The position numbers and the translations under genes were made by a program. The notes beneath the pieces were generated by a model. It saw nothing but the letters and a program-made list of their open reading frames with translations. It was not told the origin of the DNA and made no database searches. Shown one piece after another: positions 12,794 to 21,425 of a DNA stretch of 22,495 nt; the first letter of the stretch is position 1; each line of letters opens with the position of its first letter. Source of the DNA: a virus; IMG/VR virus record IMGVR_UViG_3300035698_011489, positions 1-22,495 of that record; one strand, given 5' to 3'.

Positions 12794-13296
12794 TAAACAG
12801 GGCCCCAGGGGTCTTGTTCAGTACCCAATCCCTCTACAGCAACACCATTTACCTTCTTGATGTCTGCGTTCAGAGTTTGACCCGAAAGCGCTGCAACGAC
12901 CGCTGCTGCAATCGCATTAATATCAACAGAACTTGAACCACCAGTATCAACACCAATAGCCGCTACTGGTACCTCGCGATCCACTAAAACATTGAACGCA
13001 CCAAGAGTTGATACTACGGGGTCACTTCCATCATCAGTACTAATTTGCCCACCCGTAATGTGCAGGGTATGACTGCTTTCCATTGGCCGTATTTTCCACC
13101 CATTTGTCAAAAACAAATATGAAGGAACTGAACGACCACCGCCCAAGGGATCGCCGCCCACCACCCTGAAGACGGGTAAATACTTCAGATGGTCATTTTG
13201 ACTTGCCCAAGTTTTCCAAGCTGAATAACAAGTTTTGGTATCAAGGTAAGCTGCATCAAGTACGATGCGTCGATTAGTCGGGTCAAATTGAATCAT
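12793..13296 (-). CDS. Phage tail tip/fibre-associated protein (167 residues)
   Basis: The start is placed at the ATG at 13296 (MIQFDPTNRRIVLDAAYLDT), preceded by AAGAGAAAA. A longer open frame to 13380 has no SD and would overlap the divergent gene. The region WKTWASQNDHLKYLPVFRVV, GGDPLGGG and LTNGWKIRPMESSHTLHITG matches a family found among distal tail genes of siphoviruses. The C-terminal part (SSVDINAIAAAVVAALSGQT, ADIKKVNGVAVEG) resembles the ends of phage tail proteins. It has N-terminal similarity to the protein encoded at 13730-15079. Exact role unknown. Confidence 0.8.
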   Translation of the reverse strand: MIQFDPTNRRIVLDAAYLDTKTCYSAWKTWASQNDHLKYLPVFRVVGGDPLGGGRSVPSYLFLTNGWKIRPMESSHTLHITGGQISTDDGSDPVVSTLGAFNVLVDREVPVAAIGVDTGGSSSVDINAIAAAVVAALSGQTLNADIKKVNGVAVEGLGTEQDPWGPV

Positions 13297-13331
13297 AAGT
13301 TTTCTCTTTTTAATATTTACACAGGCAGCAA

Positions 13332-13733
13332 ATGAACAAATACCCCGAAATCGAAGCAAAATATAACCTGAAACCTGCACAATGTCAGGATTTATTTAGG
13401 CGCTTTAGTAGCCAAAAGAATACCGCACTCAAACGAAAAGATAAAAATAACCAACCAATTACTTTTGATCTCACATTTGAACAATGGCTGCGCATCTGGG
13501 AATCAAGTACACATTTGAACCAGAGAGGTGTAGGCATTGGAGAATACGTGATGAGCCGTAAAGGTGATATTGGTGGTTATACGATTGATAATGTCGAAAT
13601 CCAACTGGCGAGTGAAAACTCACGCCAAGCAAACTTGGATAAAGTAAAACCGCAAGAAACGCGATTGAAGATAAGCCAAAGTCTAAAAAAGACTTTGGCT
13701 GCGCGATCAAATAACCGCTCATCTCCAACTTAA
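13332..13733 (+). CDS. HNH/NUMOD-like, probable homing-endonuclease-type gene
   Basis: A 133-residue basic protein on the strand opposite to its tail-gene neighbours. The central segment GIGEYVMSRKGDIGGYTIDN followed by VEIQLASENSRQAN resembles the (G)GY..xNV.....EN pattern of phage HNH-type homing nucleases. The end, ETRLKISQSLKKTLAARS, resembles a NUMOD3 DNA-binding helix. A canonical His-Asn-His triad is not visible, so activity is doubtful. AGG 6 nt before the ATG supports translation. The gene overlaps the convergent tail gene by 4 nt and has a divergent neighbour 35 nt away, consistent with an inserted selfish gene. Confidence 0.66.
   Translation: MNKYPEIEAKYNLKPAQCQDLFRRFSSQKNTALKRKDKNNQPITFDLTFEQWLRIWESSTHLNQRGVGIGEYVMSRKGDIGGYTIDNVEIQLASENSRQANLDKVKPQETRLKISQSLKKTLAARSNNRSSPT
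13674..13700. repeat. 10-bp inverted repeat inside the HNH-like gene
   Basis: AGCCAAAGTC (13674-13683) pairs perfectly with GACTTTGGCT (13691-13700) around TAAAAAA. It lies in the 3' coding part of the plus-strand gene, about 30 nt before its stop. It lacks a T-run beyond the stem on either strand, so it is more likely an RNA stability or processing hairpin than a terminator. Confidence 0.6.
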
Positions 13734-15079
13734 GCTGGGTTGCTGTAGTTACGCTCAAGTGCTGGTGCCAACAAGATTGATTGACCAGCAGCTCTTGTAA
13801 TCGTTGATGATACTGCAACGTACTGTCCACCCGTCAAGCCAATACCAACCAAAGTCACAGCAGGGCTTGTTCCAGCAGTTCGTCCACCTTGTATGTTGGT
13901 ATCATATGCATACGTGAAGCTTACTGGAGCGCCGCTATACGTGCCTGTAATATCCACACCGTCTTTGTCCTTTACAATCACAGCGGTACCAGTTCCATAA
14001 TTACCACCTGGGTTAGAAGTATAGTAAAGAACGTACTTAAAGTCGCCCGTTCCAGCATTGGCTCCAAAGTTGATCGTACCAGCAGCTACGAATGGATAGA
14101 TTCGGTTGATACCGTTCTTGTCAAACAAACTTACGCTGTTCAGGTAATTACTATTCAGGTTATCGATTGCAACACTCGTACTACCAACCAATGTATCACC
14201 AACGAACTGCACCAAAGCGTCAGCAGTCGCACCAGTTACCGTGCCAGCGCCAGCATCAATGTCACTGTTCTGACGCAGTGAATACTGAAGCTTGGTGTAA
14301 ATCTGAGCAGTTGATGCATTACCTGAGGCATCACTAACCACAATACGGAAAGGAGCTGATGTACCATCAATATTGCGCATTTGATCGGCAGCGAAATACT
14401 CAACTGTAATCTGGTTGTAAGGTGCAGTACTTGATACCGTTGCATCATTAGCAGCTACTTTCAAGTCTGTGGCATTTGATAGTGGGAAGCGGTAAACTTG
14501 GAAGGTCAATGTTGCTGCACCAATACTAGCATTGGTGGAAGCAGAATATGTTTTGCCGTATTCACGAACATAAAGTGTCAGCGTATCACCACCGTCTGAG
14601 TAATCAAAGTTACCATTCGTGGCATCACCGTAAATCTGAATTGCTTCGTTGGTAGCACCTGGGAAACTGAACGTTGCCTTAGTGCCATTGTTCCAGCGGT
14701 AATAGGGCTGGTCGGTTGCACCAAGTGATCCCAGTGTCACGATGCCCATGTACTTGCGCCTTACCAGACCCCCGGCATCTTTTTCAGCCCAACCAGCATT
14801 GCGGATCAGCTTACGAGTCGTATCATCTTTTGGTGCCCAGCCATTAAATTCAAATTGTTCACCAGTAATGGCTTCCATTGGGAATGGAAATTTGATGAAC
14901 GTTGAACTGGCTTTCCACTGTTCTTTTAGCCAGCTATAAAGTGCTTGACCTGATACACCACCGCTGTTACCAGCATTGGTGACGCTACCAGTCGTTTTAA
15001 TTTCAATAGTTCGTGCAGTGGTATCAATTACGATATCAGTTGTTAGAGCTAGGTTATCGGGGTCCGTAATCAATGGCAT
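13730..15079 (-). CDS. Tail protein, beta-rich (449 residues)
   Basis: The N-terminus (MPLITDPDNLALTTDIVIDT, RTIEIKTTG, QALYSWLKEQWK) and the FNGWAPKDD.TRKLIRNAGW segment place it in a family of siphovirus distal tail proteins. The remainder is beta-rich, with many Thr, Ser, Gly and Asn residues. The C-terminus ILLAPALERNYSNPA is shared with the 872-residue protein encoded upstream (ILIQPVIDRNYSNPA), which suggests a common terminal module. GAGGAA before the ATG. It belongs to the tail operon after the gpJ-like gene. A role in the tip complex or host recognition is inferred from context. Confidence 0.82.
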   Translation of the reverse strand: MPLITDPDNLALTTDIVIDTTARTIEIKTTGSVTNAGNSGGVSGQALYSWLKEQWKASSTFIKFPFPMEAITGEQFEFNGWAPKDDTTRKLIRNAGWAEKDAGGLVRRKYMGIVTLGSLGATDQPYYRWNNGTKATFSFPGATNEAIQIYGDATNGNFDYSDGGDTLTLYVREYGKTYSASTNASIGAATLTFQVYRFPLSNATDLKVAANDATVSSTAPYNQITVEYFAADQMRNIDGTSAPFRIVVSDASGNASTAQIYTKLQYSLRQNSDIDAGAGTVTGATADALVQFVGDTLVGSTSVAIDNLNSNYLNSVSLFDKNGINRIYPFVAAGTINFGANAGTGDFKYVLYYTSNPGGNYGTGTAVIVKDKDGVDITGTYSGAPVSFTYAYDTNIQGGRTAGTSPAVTLVGIGLTGGQYVAVSSTITRAAGQSILLAPALERNYSNPA

Positions 15080-15082
15080 GGG

Positions 15083-15262
15083 TTATTCCTCAAGGGTTAA
15101 AATATAATTGTTATTTCCGAGTGCAATTCGGTTGTCTTCCAGGTACTTGATAAACTCAACATAAAGGTTGAAGTCTCCAAGTACCAAGGTATCGCCTACC
15201 TGGACATCTGGACTAATATCAGTACCAAGGTATTTAAGGTCTGTTGATGCTACTATTTTCAT
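15083..15262 (-). CDS. Small 59-residue tail-operon protein
   Basis: A 59-codon frame (MKIVASTDLKYLGTDISPDV, then QVGDTLVLGDF and YVEFIKYLEDN) with AGGA 7 nt before its ATG fills the gap between the two large tail genes. Its stop precedes the next ATG by 3 nt and its last codons contain the next SD. It is acidic with predicted beta strands and no membrane segment. It is unrecognised; a small adaptor of the tail fibre complex would fit. Confidence 0.75.
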   Translation of the reverse strand: MKIVASTDLKYLGTDISPDVQVGDTLVLGDFNLYVEFIKYLEDNRIALGNNNYILTLEE

Positions 15263-15274
15263 GTGAATATCCTG

Positions 15275-17893
15275 TTATGCTGGATTAGAATAATTTCTGT
15301 CAATTACTGGCTGAATCAAGATCGAGTCGTCAGTAGTTTTGAATGTGTACGGAATACGAACTGGTTGGTATCCCATTGCCAATATAACCAGATAACCATC
15401 TGTTCCACCACTTGAGTGACTAAAGCTAAAGCTTGATCCTGATGACTCAGTACCACCAATCTCAACTGATGACGAGGGATCAGTGCCTTGATAAGCTCGT
15501 ACTTCACTACCTGGGATCAATCCAGTAAACGCCAATGTATTGGTATTAAGTGGGTATTGGTTAGCTGCACGATCTGATGCACTACTGGTGGTTTGAACTG
15601 TAATACAAGTTATACCACTAGAAGTAATATAGGCAGTCGCTACCATTGTTATCCGGTACTTCAACTTCATACCAGCTGGATTAACTGTTTCAGTAACCAA
15701 GTTAGCACCATTCAAAGTTTTCCAAGTGCTGTCCCAACCAGAACCATTATTGATCTGATATTCAAAAGTATAGTTTGTTAATGTATTACCATTGATAGTT
15801 GGTGCTAAGTTTAGAAATCCAGTATGACCTTTGGTAAAGTAACCCATTTCAACATACGCGACATCACCGATCTCACCAAGACTTAAAGTTACACCGTTTG
15901 TACCAGCGTATGGGGAGCTTGATATAATGTAGTTCTCACCAGCAGTTTTACTCGATGGTAGTATGGGTACCCATACTACCGCACCATACAATGCACTCGT
16001 GGATGATTGGAAGTAATCAGAAAATCCTTCACCGTATGCGGCATTACTTGCTGCTGATGTTGGGTATGAGTTAGTATAAACTCCCCTAATGTAGCCATTA
16101 GGTAATGATATGACAGATGGCATACCCGAACCAGTGCCGGTATAAACTGATTCGATAACTGAGTCGGTAGAAAACGTAGTTAAAAAAGCGTTTATGTTGG
16201 CCCTTGAATTTGATAGATACGCTCGTTGAAGTTTGAAGTTGGTAGTATTGGGCCCAGTATTACTACTAACAATACCGTAGCATACATTAACTGTTCCACC
16301 ATCAAGTGGATTAGTTGGCGAACCAATATTTCTTATAGTTACATTTGAACTACCATTAGTTCCAGTTCCTAGTACATAACCATACCACTGGTTGTTTGTA
16401 AACAAACCATTGTCACCAAACGTTAAACCGTCGATAGTGATGTTGTCTGAATTGTCAAATTGAAACAAGTTACCAAAAGCATTAATGGTTCCAGTGGTCC
16501 CAGCAAGTAAGCAGTAATTAGTGTCTTTGAAGGTTATACTCTTAGCTTGATTGGCAATTGAAATTCTGCAATTTCGCAACTTGGTATTTGTAAATTGGCC
16601 GTTGCTGGTGCTTGTTAGCGAAATCCCAACATTAGACGAACTTTCCGGCCCAACAGTAATTAATTCAATATAATTTGATACAACTCCGGAGGAAGCAGTG
16701 AAGTTTATAACACCACTAATATACGCTGTCTTATTCACCATCTTGGTATTATTGCAAGTTATATTTTTACAACGAGTTAGTGATAACCTGAAAGCTGCTG
16801 CGGTAATGTACTGAGTTAAGCAACTACCATCTAAATTCAAAGTAGACGCATCGGCCCAACTATGAGAATTTTCAACTATGTTGTTGGTAAACTGCAAGCT
16901 ATTAATAGTTAAGCACGTAATACCTACTTCCAAATGAGCGCAGTTGATTACCGCATATGCAGTATTTGATATACTGAACAAATACCGAGTATTAACACCA
17001 GGTAATGCATTAGTTTGGCGACTTGCAATGGCTACTGTTCTAATGAAAATATTTGGTATACGAATGGCGCAGCCAGCTACTGGCACATAACCAATATTGG
17101 TCGTACCATCACTACCCAGGCGTACTTGGCCATTGCCTACGAACTGTACGAACTTGCTCCTGGTATCGGTGCTTAAACTCGTACTATCAAAACCACCACC
17201 TGTTTGTTGAGTTGGAGTTAGTAAACTCGGATACCACTCAAATACACCACTACCTGGGCTTGTTTCAATTTGAACACCATTAATGTATGTGTTTGCACCG
17301 CCACCATTTGTTGGTGCTTGAATCAATTGACCAGCTACACCTGTGGTTGAACCAAGACTAAACCAATTGCCATTGATTGCCAAACCCTCACCATTAGCAG
17401 CGCCCGTATAACCACCAACACCGCAAGTGACTTCAATCCATCCAGTAACATCTGGGCTTGATGCACTCGCACCAATACCAGTCAAAGCGCCAGCTGCAAA
17501 AGAGCCAACTACTTCCCTGAATTTAATAAAGCCTGACGTTGGCATTGCTGAATTCAAACCACTTGGATCTGAGCTCATACTCGCATACACGCCAAGCAAA
17601 CTACCGGTAGTGCCACCTTGTGTGATCACGGTATCGATTTGCGGTACCAAACCAGTACCTGAGTTAAAAGGCATCCAGCGTACTTTTGTACCATCAATTA
17701 AGAACTTTGAACCTCGAGCCAACGTCACAGCACTCAAACAAAAGGTCATACCACTTGGAGAACCATTAAACCAACGAGTATCTGTTCTAACTGTGAAGGT
17801 GCAAGCAGCCGTGTATGTAATAGTATCACCAGCAGCACGAGTACCAGGGGCAGTATCCAAAAATGTATCAGTTGCTATTGAAATATTCGCCAT
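15275..17893 (-). CDS. Large distal tail protein with beta-helix-like centre (872 residues)
   Basis: The N-terminal third is Gly/Ser/Thr-rich tail-type sequence (ANISIATDTFLDTAPGTRAA, later GSGVFEWYPS). The centre (about residues 260-560) has short Asn/Thr/Ser-rich strands such as CKNITCNNTKMVNKTAYISG and LTINSLQFTNNIVENSH, the look of a parallel beta-helix as in tailspikes. The last ~200 residues contain Ig-like strands and end ILIQPVIDRNYSNPA, shared with the 449-residue protein. It probably forms a trimeric fibre or spike at the tail tip that contacts the host surface. No catalytic motif for polysaccharide cleavage was identified. The ATG has no striking SD but lies 9 nt beyond the previous stop. 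Confidence 0.83.
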   Translation of the reverse strand: MANISIATDTFLDTAPGTRAAGDTITYTAACTFTVRTDTRWFNGSPSGMTFCLSAVTLARGSKFLIDGTKVRWMPFNSGTGLVPQIDTVITQGGTTGSLLGVYASMSSDPSGLNSAMPTSGFIKFREVVGSFAAGALTGIGASASSPDVTGWIEVTCGVGGYTGAANGEGLAINGNWFSLGSTTGVAGQLIQAPTNGGGANTYINGVQIETSPGSGVFEWYPSLLTPTQQTGGGFDSTSLSTDTRSKFVQFVGNGQVRLGSDGTTNIGYVPVAGCAIRIPNIFIRTVAIASRQTNALPGVNTRYLFSISNTAYAVINCAHLEVGITCLTINSLQFTNNIVENSHSWADASTLNLDGSCLTQYITAAAFRLSLTRCKNITCNNTKMVNKTAYISGVINFTASSGVVSNYIELITVGPESSSNVGISLTSTSNGQFTNTKLRNCRISIANQAKSITFKDTNYCLLAGTTGTINAFGNLFQFDNSDNITIDGLTFGDNGLFTNNQWYGYVLGTGTNGSSNVTIRNIGSPTNPLDGGTVNVCYGIVSSNTGPNTTNFKLQRAYLSNSRANINAFLTTFSTDSVIESVYTGTGSGMPSVISLPNGYIRGVYTNSYPTSAASNAAYGEGFSDYFQSSTSALYGAVVWVPILPSSKTAGENYIISSSPYAGTNGVTLSLGEIGDVAYVEMGYFTKGHTGFLNLAPTINGNTLTNYTFEYQINNGSGWDSTWKTLNGANLVTETVNPAGMKLKYRITMVATAYITSSGITCITVQTTSSASDRAANQYPLNTNTLAFTGLIPGSEVRAYQGTDPSSSVEIGGTESSGSSFSFSHSSGGTDGYLVILAMGYQPVRIPYTFKTTDDSILIQPVIDRNYSNPA

Positions 17894-17902
17894 GGCTTGC
17901 CT

Positions 17903-18151
17903 TTAATTTGTGTCGATCCAAATGTCACCAATACGTGGCAACATTGGAGCTGTATTACTTACTGTGATGCGAGTGTCTTTGACCCAATCAGGGACATCAG
18001 CATCACTACCTGGAGGCCCTTGTATGCCTTCTTGAATAACCAAAACTGTTGCAGTTTCTTGTTCAACAATAATAACTGGAGCCAATGACTCATTTACCAG
18101 AACAGTTGGTTCTTCAGGTACTTGGATAACAATTACGTCATCACTTACCAC
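17903..18151 (-). CDS. Small tail-operon protein with short collagen-like motif
   Basis: An 82-residue acidic, Val/Ile-rich protein (VSDDVIVIQVPEEPTVLVNE) with a short GIQGPPG motif in the middle and a C-terminal segment NTAPMLPRIGDIWIDTN that is typical of phage fibre-associated proteins. The start is a GTG at 18151 inside the end of the preceding gene (AAGGTGAG about 6 nt upstream), so the two overlap by 7 nt. The Val/Ile-rich N-terminus resembles that of the collagen-like 226-residue protein two genes upstream. It probably joins the tail tip as a small connector; this is inference. Confidence 0.74.
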   Translation of the reverse strand: MVSDDVIVIQVPEEPTVLVNESLAPVIIVEQETATVLVIQEGIQGPPGSDADVPDWVKDTRITVSNTAPMLPRIGDIWIDTN

Positions 18152-18531
18152 GTGTACTCACCTTCAATCTCTATTGATCCTTTCACCAACTTGACTACTT
18201 TGCCATCAGTAAACGTACATTCAACATCATAGCCATAAGTACCAGCCTTAACTGATGCCATCTTTGCAGCCGTAATATGTAGAGTCACTTTATTATCAGC
18301 AGCATCGACTTCGATGTAGTTACCAGTTGAAGTAGTGGAGTCAAGTTCAATTACTGCTGAAGCTAATGGCGTAAGCCGCACCTTCATGCGAATAACCGCA
18401 CCAGTAAAATCGTAGCGATTGACTAACGATGATACATCACCTGGAATTGAATACTGTTTGCACTTGAACGTGATATCTTGTGAGTCACCTTGCTGGAGCG
18501 TCCAGTCTTGTGTTGGAATTGGGGAAGCCAT
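18145..18531 (-). CDS. Ig-like tail protein (BppU-like fold suspected)
   Basis: A 128-residue beta-sandwich-like protein: MASPIPTQDWTLQQGDSQDI, the strand YDFTGAVIRMKVRLTP, then a second half with DAADNKVTLHITAAKMASVKAGTYGYDVECTF. The alternation of strands and the AGTYGYDVE..FTDGKV pattern are seen in phage tail/baseplate proteins related to the BppU N-terminal domain. It lies between the collagen-like gene and the small tail-operon gene. A structural, probably fibre-anchoring, function is inferred; the family match is from memory and not verified. Confidence 0.75.
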   Translation of the reverse strand: MASPIPTQDWTLQQGDSQDITFKCKQYSIPGDVSSLVNRYDFTGAVIRMKVRLTPLASAVIELDSTTSTGNYIEVDAADNKVTLHITAAKMASVKAGTYGYDVECTFTDGKVVKLVKGSIEIEGEYTW

Positions 18532-18564
18532 AGAAACCTCTTTATATTATTTACTGACGACTTA

Positions 18565-19245
18565 TTAAAACGTCGTGATTATTAGTCTTGCGAATACGTT
18601 GAAGCTCGTACCCACTGCATCCGGCGTAACGTAGTTAAAGGCGCCAACTTTGAATATTAACTCACCAGTCGTATTGTCAACTACTGGTAATGCCAAACCA
18701 TCACCATCAAGTTGCATCATTGGGACTACATCAGTATTTGAACTACTGAAACTATACGAGTTAGTAGTAGGTGAAGATTGATTATCATCAAACATATGAA
18801 CGTCGTCAAGCGTCATACCGACTCTAATCAATAGTATTGGTAATCTGCTTGATATGAACGTCACGCCTGTACTTGGGTTTTTACCAAATATAATTACATC
18901 AACTCTACTCAAACTGTTGAGTGGTAAAAACACACCATTGACTGCTTCTAACTTAGAATAAACAATGTCAATCGCATCATTAGAATCAGTACCAACAGTA
19001 GTACCAAACAGTTCATACTCAGTAGTATGTGAACCAAATCCTTTACCTGGAATACCAGGTAGTCCTTGCTCACCAGTATCACCTTTGACACCATCTTCGC
19101 CATTAATCCCATCAATGCCATCCTCACCATCAATTCCGTTAGCGCCATTAGTGCCTGGTAATCCACGTTCACCTTTGTCGCCTTGAATCACAGATACCAA
19201 AATAACCGGGGCTTCTTTTTCACTAACAATGATTACTTCTTTCAT
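18565..19245 (-). CDS. Collagen-like tail protein (226 residues)
   Basis: Residues 22 to about 69 contain 16 consecutive Gly-X-Y triplets (starting GDKGERGLPG and rich in GIDGED), a phage collagen-like repeat expected to form a trimeric rod. The N-terminal 20 residues are Val/Ile-rich strands (KEVIIVSEKEAPVILVSVI). The C-terminal ~155 residues form a beta-rich head that could bind the host or cap the trimer. AGGGG lies 5 nt before the ATG and can be paired in a hairpin. It follows the gpJ-like gene, so it is likely a side fibre or spike of the tail tip. Confidence 0.85.
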   Translation of the reverse strand: MKEVIIVSEKEAPVILVSVIQGDKGERGLPGTNGANGIDGEDGIDGINGEDGVKGDTGEQGLPGIPGKGFGSHTTEYELFGTTVGTDSNDAIDIVYSKLEAVNGVFLPLNSLSRVDVIIFGKNPSTGVTFISSRLPILLIRVGMTLDDVHMFDDNQSSPTTNSYSFSSSNTDVVPMMQLDGDGLALPVVDNTTGELIFKVGAFNYVTPDAVGTSFNVFARLIITTF

Positions 19246-19250
19246 ACGCG

Positions 19251-19294
19251 CCCCTATTTGATATTTATTGACCCATATTTATTGCTCATAGGGG
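19251..19294 (-). promoter_or_regulatory. Hairpin that can mask the SD of the collagen-like gene
   Basis: CCCCTAT (19251-19257) pairs with ATAGGGG (19288-19294). In the minus-strand mRNA the first arm is the SD (AGGGG) of the collagen-like gene. The 30-nt loop contains two copies of ATATTTATTG (19261-19270 and 19275-19284, plus strand). Confidence 0.4.
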
Positions 19295-19297
19295 ACT

Positions 19298-21361
19298 TCA
19301 TATATTATCCATCTCAGCATATTTATTTGAATCCCATGCCACAACAGATAGTTCGTAGATACCAAGTGAACGTTCATTCTTCGCTATAATTTTGAATGTT
19401 ATAGGGTCTAAGCTTTGTCCATGGTAAAACCACACGGCATTTACCAGTACTGCTGAAGGGAAGGGTGAAGCCAATGACACTGTTGACACTCCACCACTAG
19501 TGATAACACTTGCTACTTGTCGACTAACAATACTACCATCAGCAGCCGTTATATGCAGGTAACCAGCTGAATTGAACACAATAGAACGATCAAGAGTTAC
19601 TACTGATGTTGAGGACGATGACGCCACTCGACCTCCTTTGTAGATAGAACCCATGGGTTGGTTATTATTGTTAATCACCGCAACCAAGTCGCCTGGTATT
19701 AAGTCGTGATTATCCCAACTTGCCACGTAAGTAACCACCAATGGGTTAGACTTTTCGTTCAACATGACCATACGGGCTTTTCGTTTGGCTTGTGATTCCG
19801 ATGCGCAGCCAAATGCATGAATTGAGGTTTTCTTTTCACCGTATTTGACGATACTTTCCATATCGTAAGCAAACACACCTTCTAAATTATAAAATTTATC
19901 TGGGTTGTTGAACTGAACATCCACCCAGTTATACATTGAGTTAAGCGAACCGCCCGTGTATTTGAATTGACCAGCACCAACATTAACATTGGTGATTAGA
20001 CGCTTCACAGTATCAGGCATATCTGGTTTAAGGTGGGTACCAGTATCAGTGTATGCAACCATAGCATCAAAGTTACTAGCCACTGCCTCAAGTGCTTCTT
20101 TACGCGATAAGTCGTTGATCAATGTATGAATAGCATAACGCGGTTCCATAATGTTAGAACCATCAGCATTCTTATATCCTGTACGAACCATTTCGTCGCA
20201 CCGTGGCGAGACGCTCCAAACTTGCTTGTTAAGGCGTAGAGCTTCTTCAGCAGTCATTGGTAAAGCGTTACCAGCACCCCAACGTTTTGACTTTACTAGT
20301 TCCAAAAAGCACCAAGCGGGGTTCATACAGAACTCCTTTTCTGGTTTAAATGTAATATAGTCCCAAGAACCTGGGTAAACTGCCGCTGTCCACTTATTAT
20401 CATCACTTAATTGTGGTGGGGTATAACCAACTGGGACACTAATTAACTGGCAGTCATAAAGAACTGATACATCGGGTATCTCGCCGTTATCAGTAAGAAC
20501 CTCAACTTGAACTTGCGAAATGTTACGTAAAATTAAGTTAGTCGCCAATGCACCAATTGCAGTTGGTAGAATAGCCTTTGCGCCATTGATTAACTTATCA
20601 GTCCAGCTAACATTGGGATCTACTTGAGTAACACCACCAGCCAGCGCACCCCCTGTAATCGACATCGTGCCAGTCGTGACTGCTGATACTACCAATCCGT
20701 TTGCACCTGTCCCATAGTCTAATGGGGCTTCCAATTTGATGGTATCGCCAATCTTTGTAGCAGTGAACTTTGGTGTACCACTAAACGAGTTAATACTGGC
20801 TACTAAAAGTGATACGGTATTTGATAGCGATGTCGCAAAAGTAACCACACCTGAAATTGCTTGACTACCAACTAACAGTTTGATAGTACCACTAGTTCCA
20901 GATACTGTAATAATCTTGCTTGCTTTGACACCAGCAGTAAACAAGTTCGAGTTAACTACCTCGAGTTGTTTTGGGTATTCAAAGATGCTACCGCCATTAG
21001 AAATGATAGCTGAATAAGTGATTGTATCGTATCGAGTTCCATATGGCTTAAACCATAAACCATTACTCAATATGGCATTAATTTCACTTCTGGTTCCAGT
21101 GATAGTCCGAAGACCGTCATCATATGTTCCAGTTTTGGTTAATGAGAACCTTCCAGTTTCAGCACCAGCTCTAAACTGTAATTCCAAAGAACCAGAACCA
21201 CCTACTGAAAAGGCAGGTAACTGAATTGCTTCTTGAGTTTGTGCATTATATTGGCTAGTCGATGGCTCTGTTACGTGGATAGCTAGGACACTATCATCTA
21301 TACTGCCATCAGGGTTAGTTGCACCAGGTGTTGTTTGGCCTGGGTAGATAAAATCTGACAT
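19298..21361 (-). CDS. Tail tip attachment protein, gpJ-like
   Basis: A 687-residue protein whose central part (about 330-590) matches the phage tip attachment protein J family: WDYITFKPEKEFCMNPAW, LELVKSKRWGAGN, the SPRCDEMV segment, PRYAIHTLINDLSRKEAL, NWVDVQFNNPDKFYN and SIHAFGCASESQAKRKA. It assembles at the tail tip and typically determines receptor binding. It is much shorter than lambda gpJ (1132 residues) because the long fibronectin-like C-terminal part is missing; separate downstream genes may supply those parts. Residues 150-230 are a small beta domain found in other tail proteins. AGG 7 nt before the ATG. Confidence 0.88.
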   Translation of the reverse strand: MSDFIYPGQTTPGATNPDGSIDDSVLAIHVTEPSTSQYNAQTQEAIQLPAFSVGGSGSLELQFRAGAETGRFSLTKTGTYDDGLRTITGTRSEINAILSNGLWFKPYGTRYDTITYSAIISNGGSIFEYPKQLEVVNSNLFTAGVKASKIITVSGTSGTIKLLVGSQAISGVVTFATSLSNTVSLLVASINSFSGTPKFTATKIGDTIKLEAPLDYGTGANGLVVSAVTTGTMSITGGALAGGVTQVDPNVSWTDKLINGAKAILPTAIGALATNLILRNISQVQVEVLTDNGEIPDVSVLYDCQLISVPVGYTPPQLSDDNKWTAAVYPGSWDYITFKPEKEFCMNPAWCFLELVKSKRWGAGNALPMTAEEALRLNKQVWSVSPRCDEMVRTGYKNADGSNIMEPRYAIHTLINDLSRKEALEAVASNFDAMVAYTDTGTHLKPDMPDTVKRLITNVNVGAGQFKYTGGSLNSMYNWVDVQFNNPDKFYNLEGVFAYDMESIVKYGEKKTSIHAFGCASESQAKRKARMVMLNEKSNPLVVTYVASWDNHDLIPGDLVAVINNNNQPMGSIYKGGRVASSSSTSVVTLDRSIVFNSAGYLHITAADGSIVSRQVASVITSGGVSTVSLASPFPSAVLVNAVWFYHGQSLDPITFKIIAKNERSLGIYELSVVAWDSNKYAEMDNI

Positions 21362-21388
21362 GTTATACCTATTTTAAATGATACGAAG

Positions 21389-21419
21389 AGGAGATAGTAG
21401 CGATTTACTACTATCTCCT
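21389..21419. terminator. Terminator-like hairpin between tail genes
   Basis: A perfect 12-bp stem (AGGAGATAGTAG at 21389-21400 with 21408-21419) has a 7-nt CGATTTA loop. The T-tract is TTTT on the plus strand but only CTCTTC on the minus strand. In the direction of the tail genes it may act as a processing or stability hairpin rather than a full stop. Confidence 0.55.
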
Positions 21420-21425
21420 TTTGGT

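Noticed and set aside
13297-13380. Longer N-terminus for the tail gene ending at 12793
   Set aside because: No SD upstream of 13380, overlap with the divergent plus-strand gene, and a well-placed AAGAGAAAA before the ATG at 13296.
18965-19186. Pro/Ser-rich plus-strand frame opposite the collagen-like repeats
   Set aside because: Reverse-complement shadow of Gly-X-Y codons.
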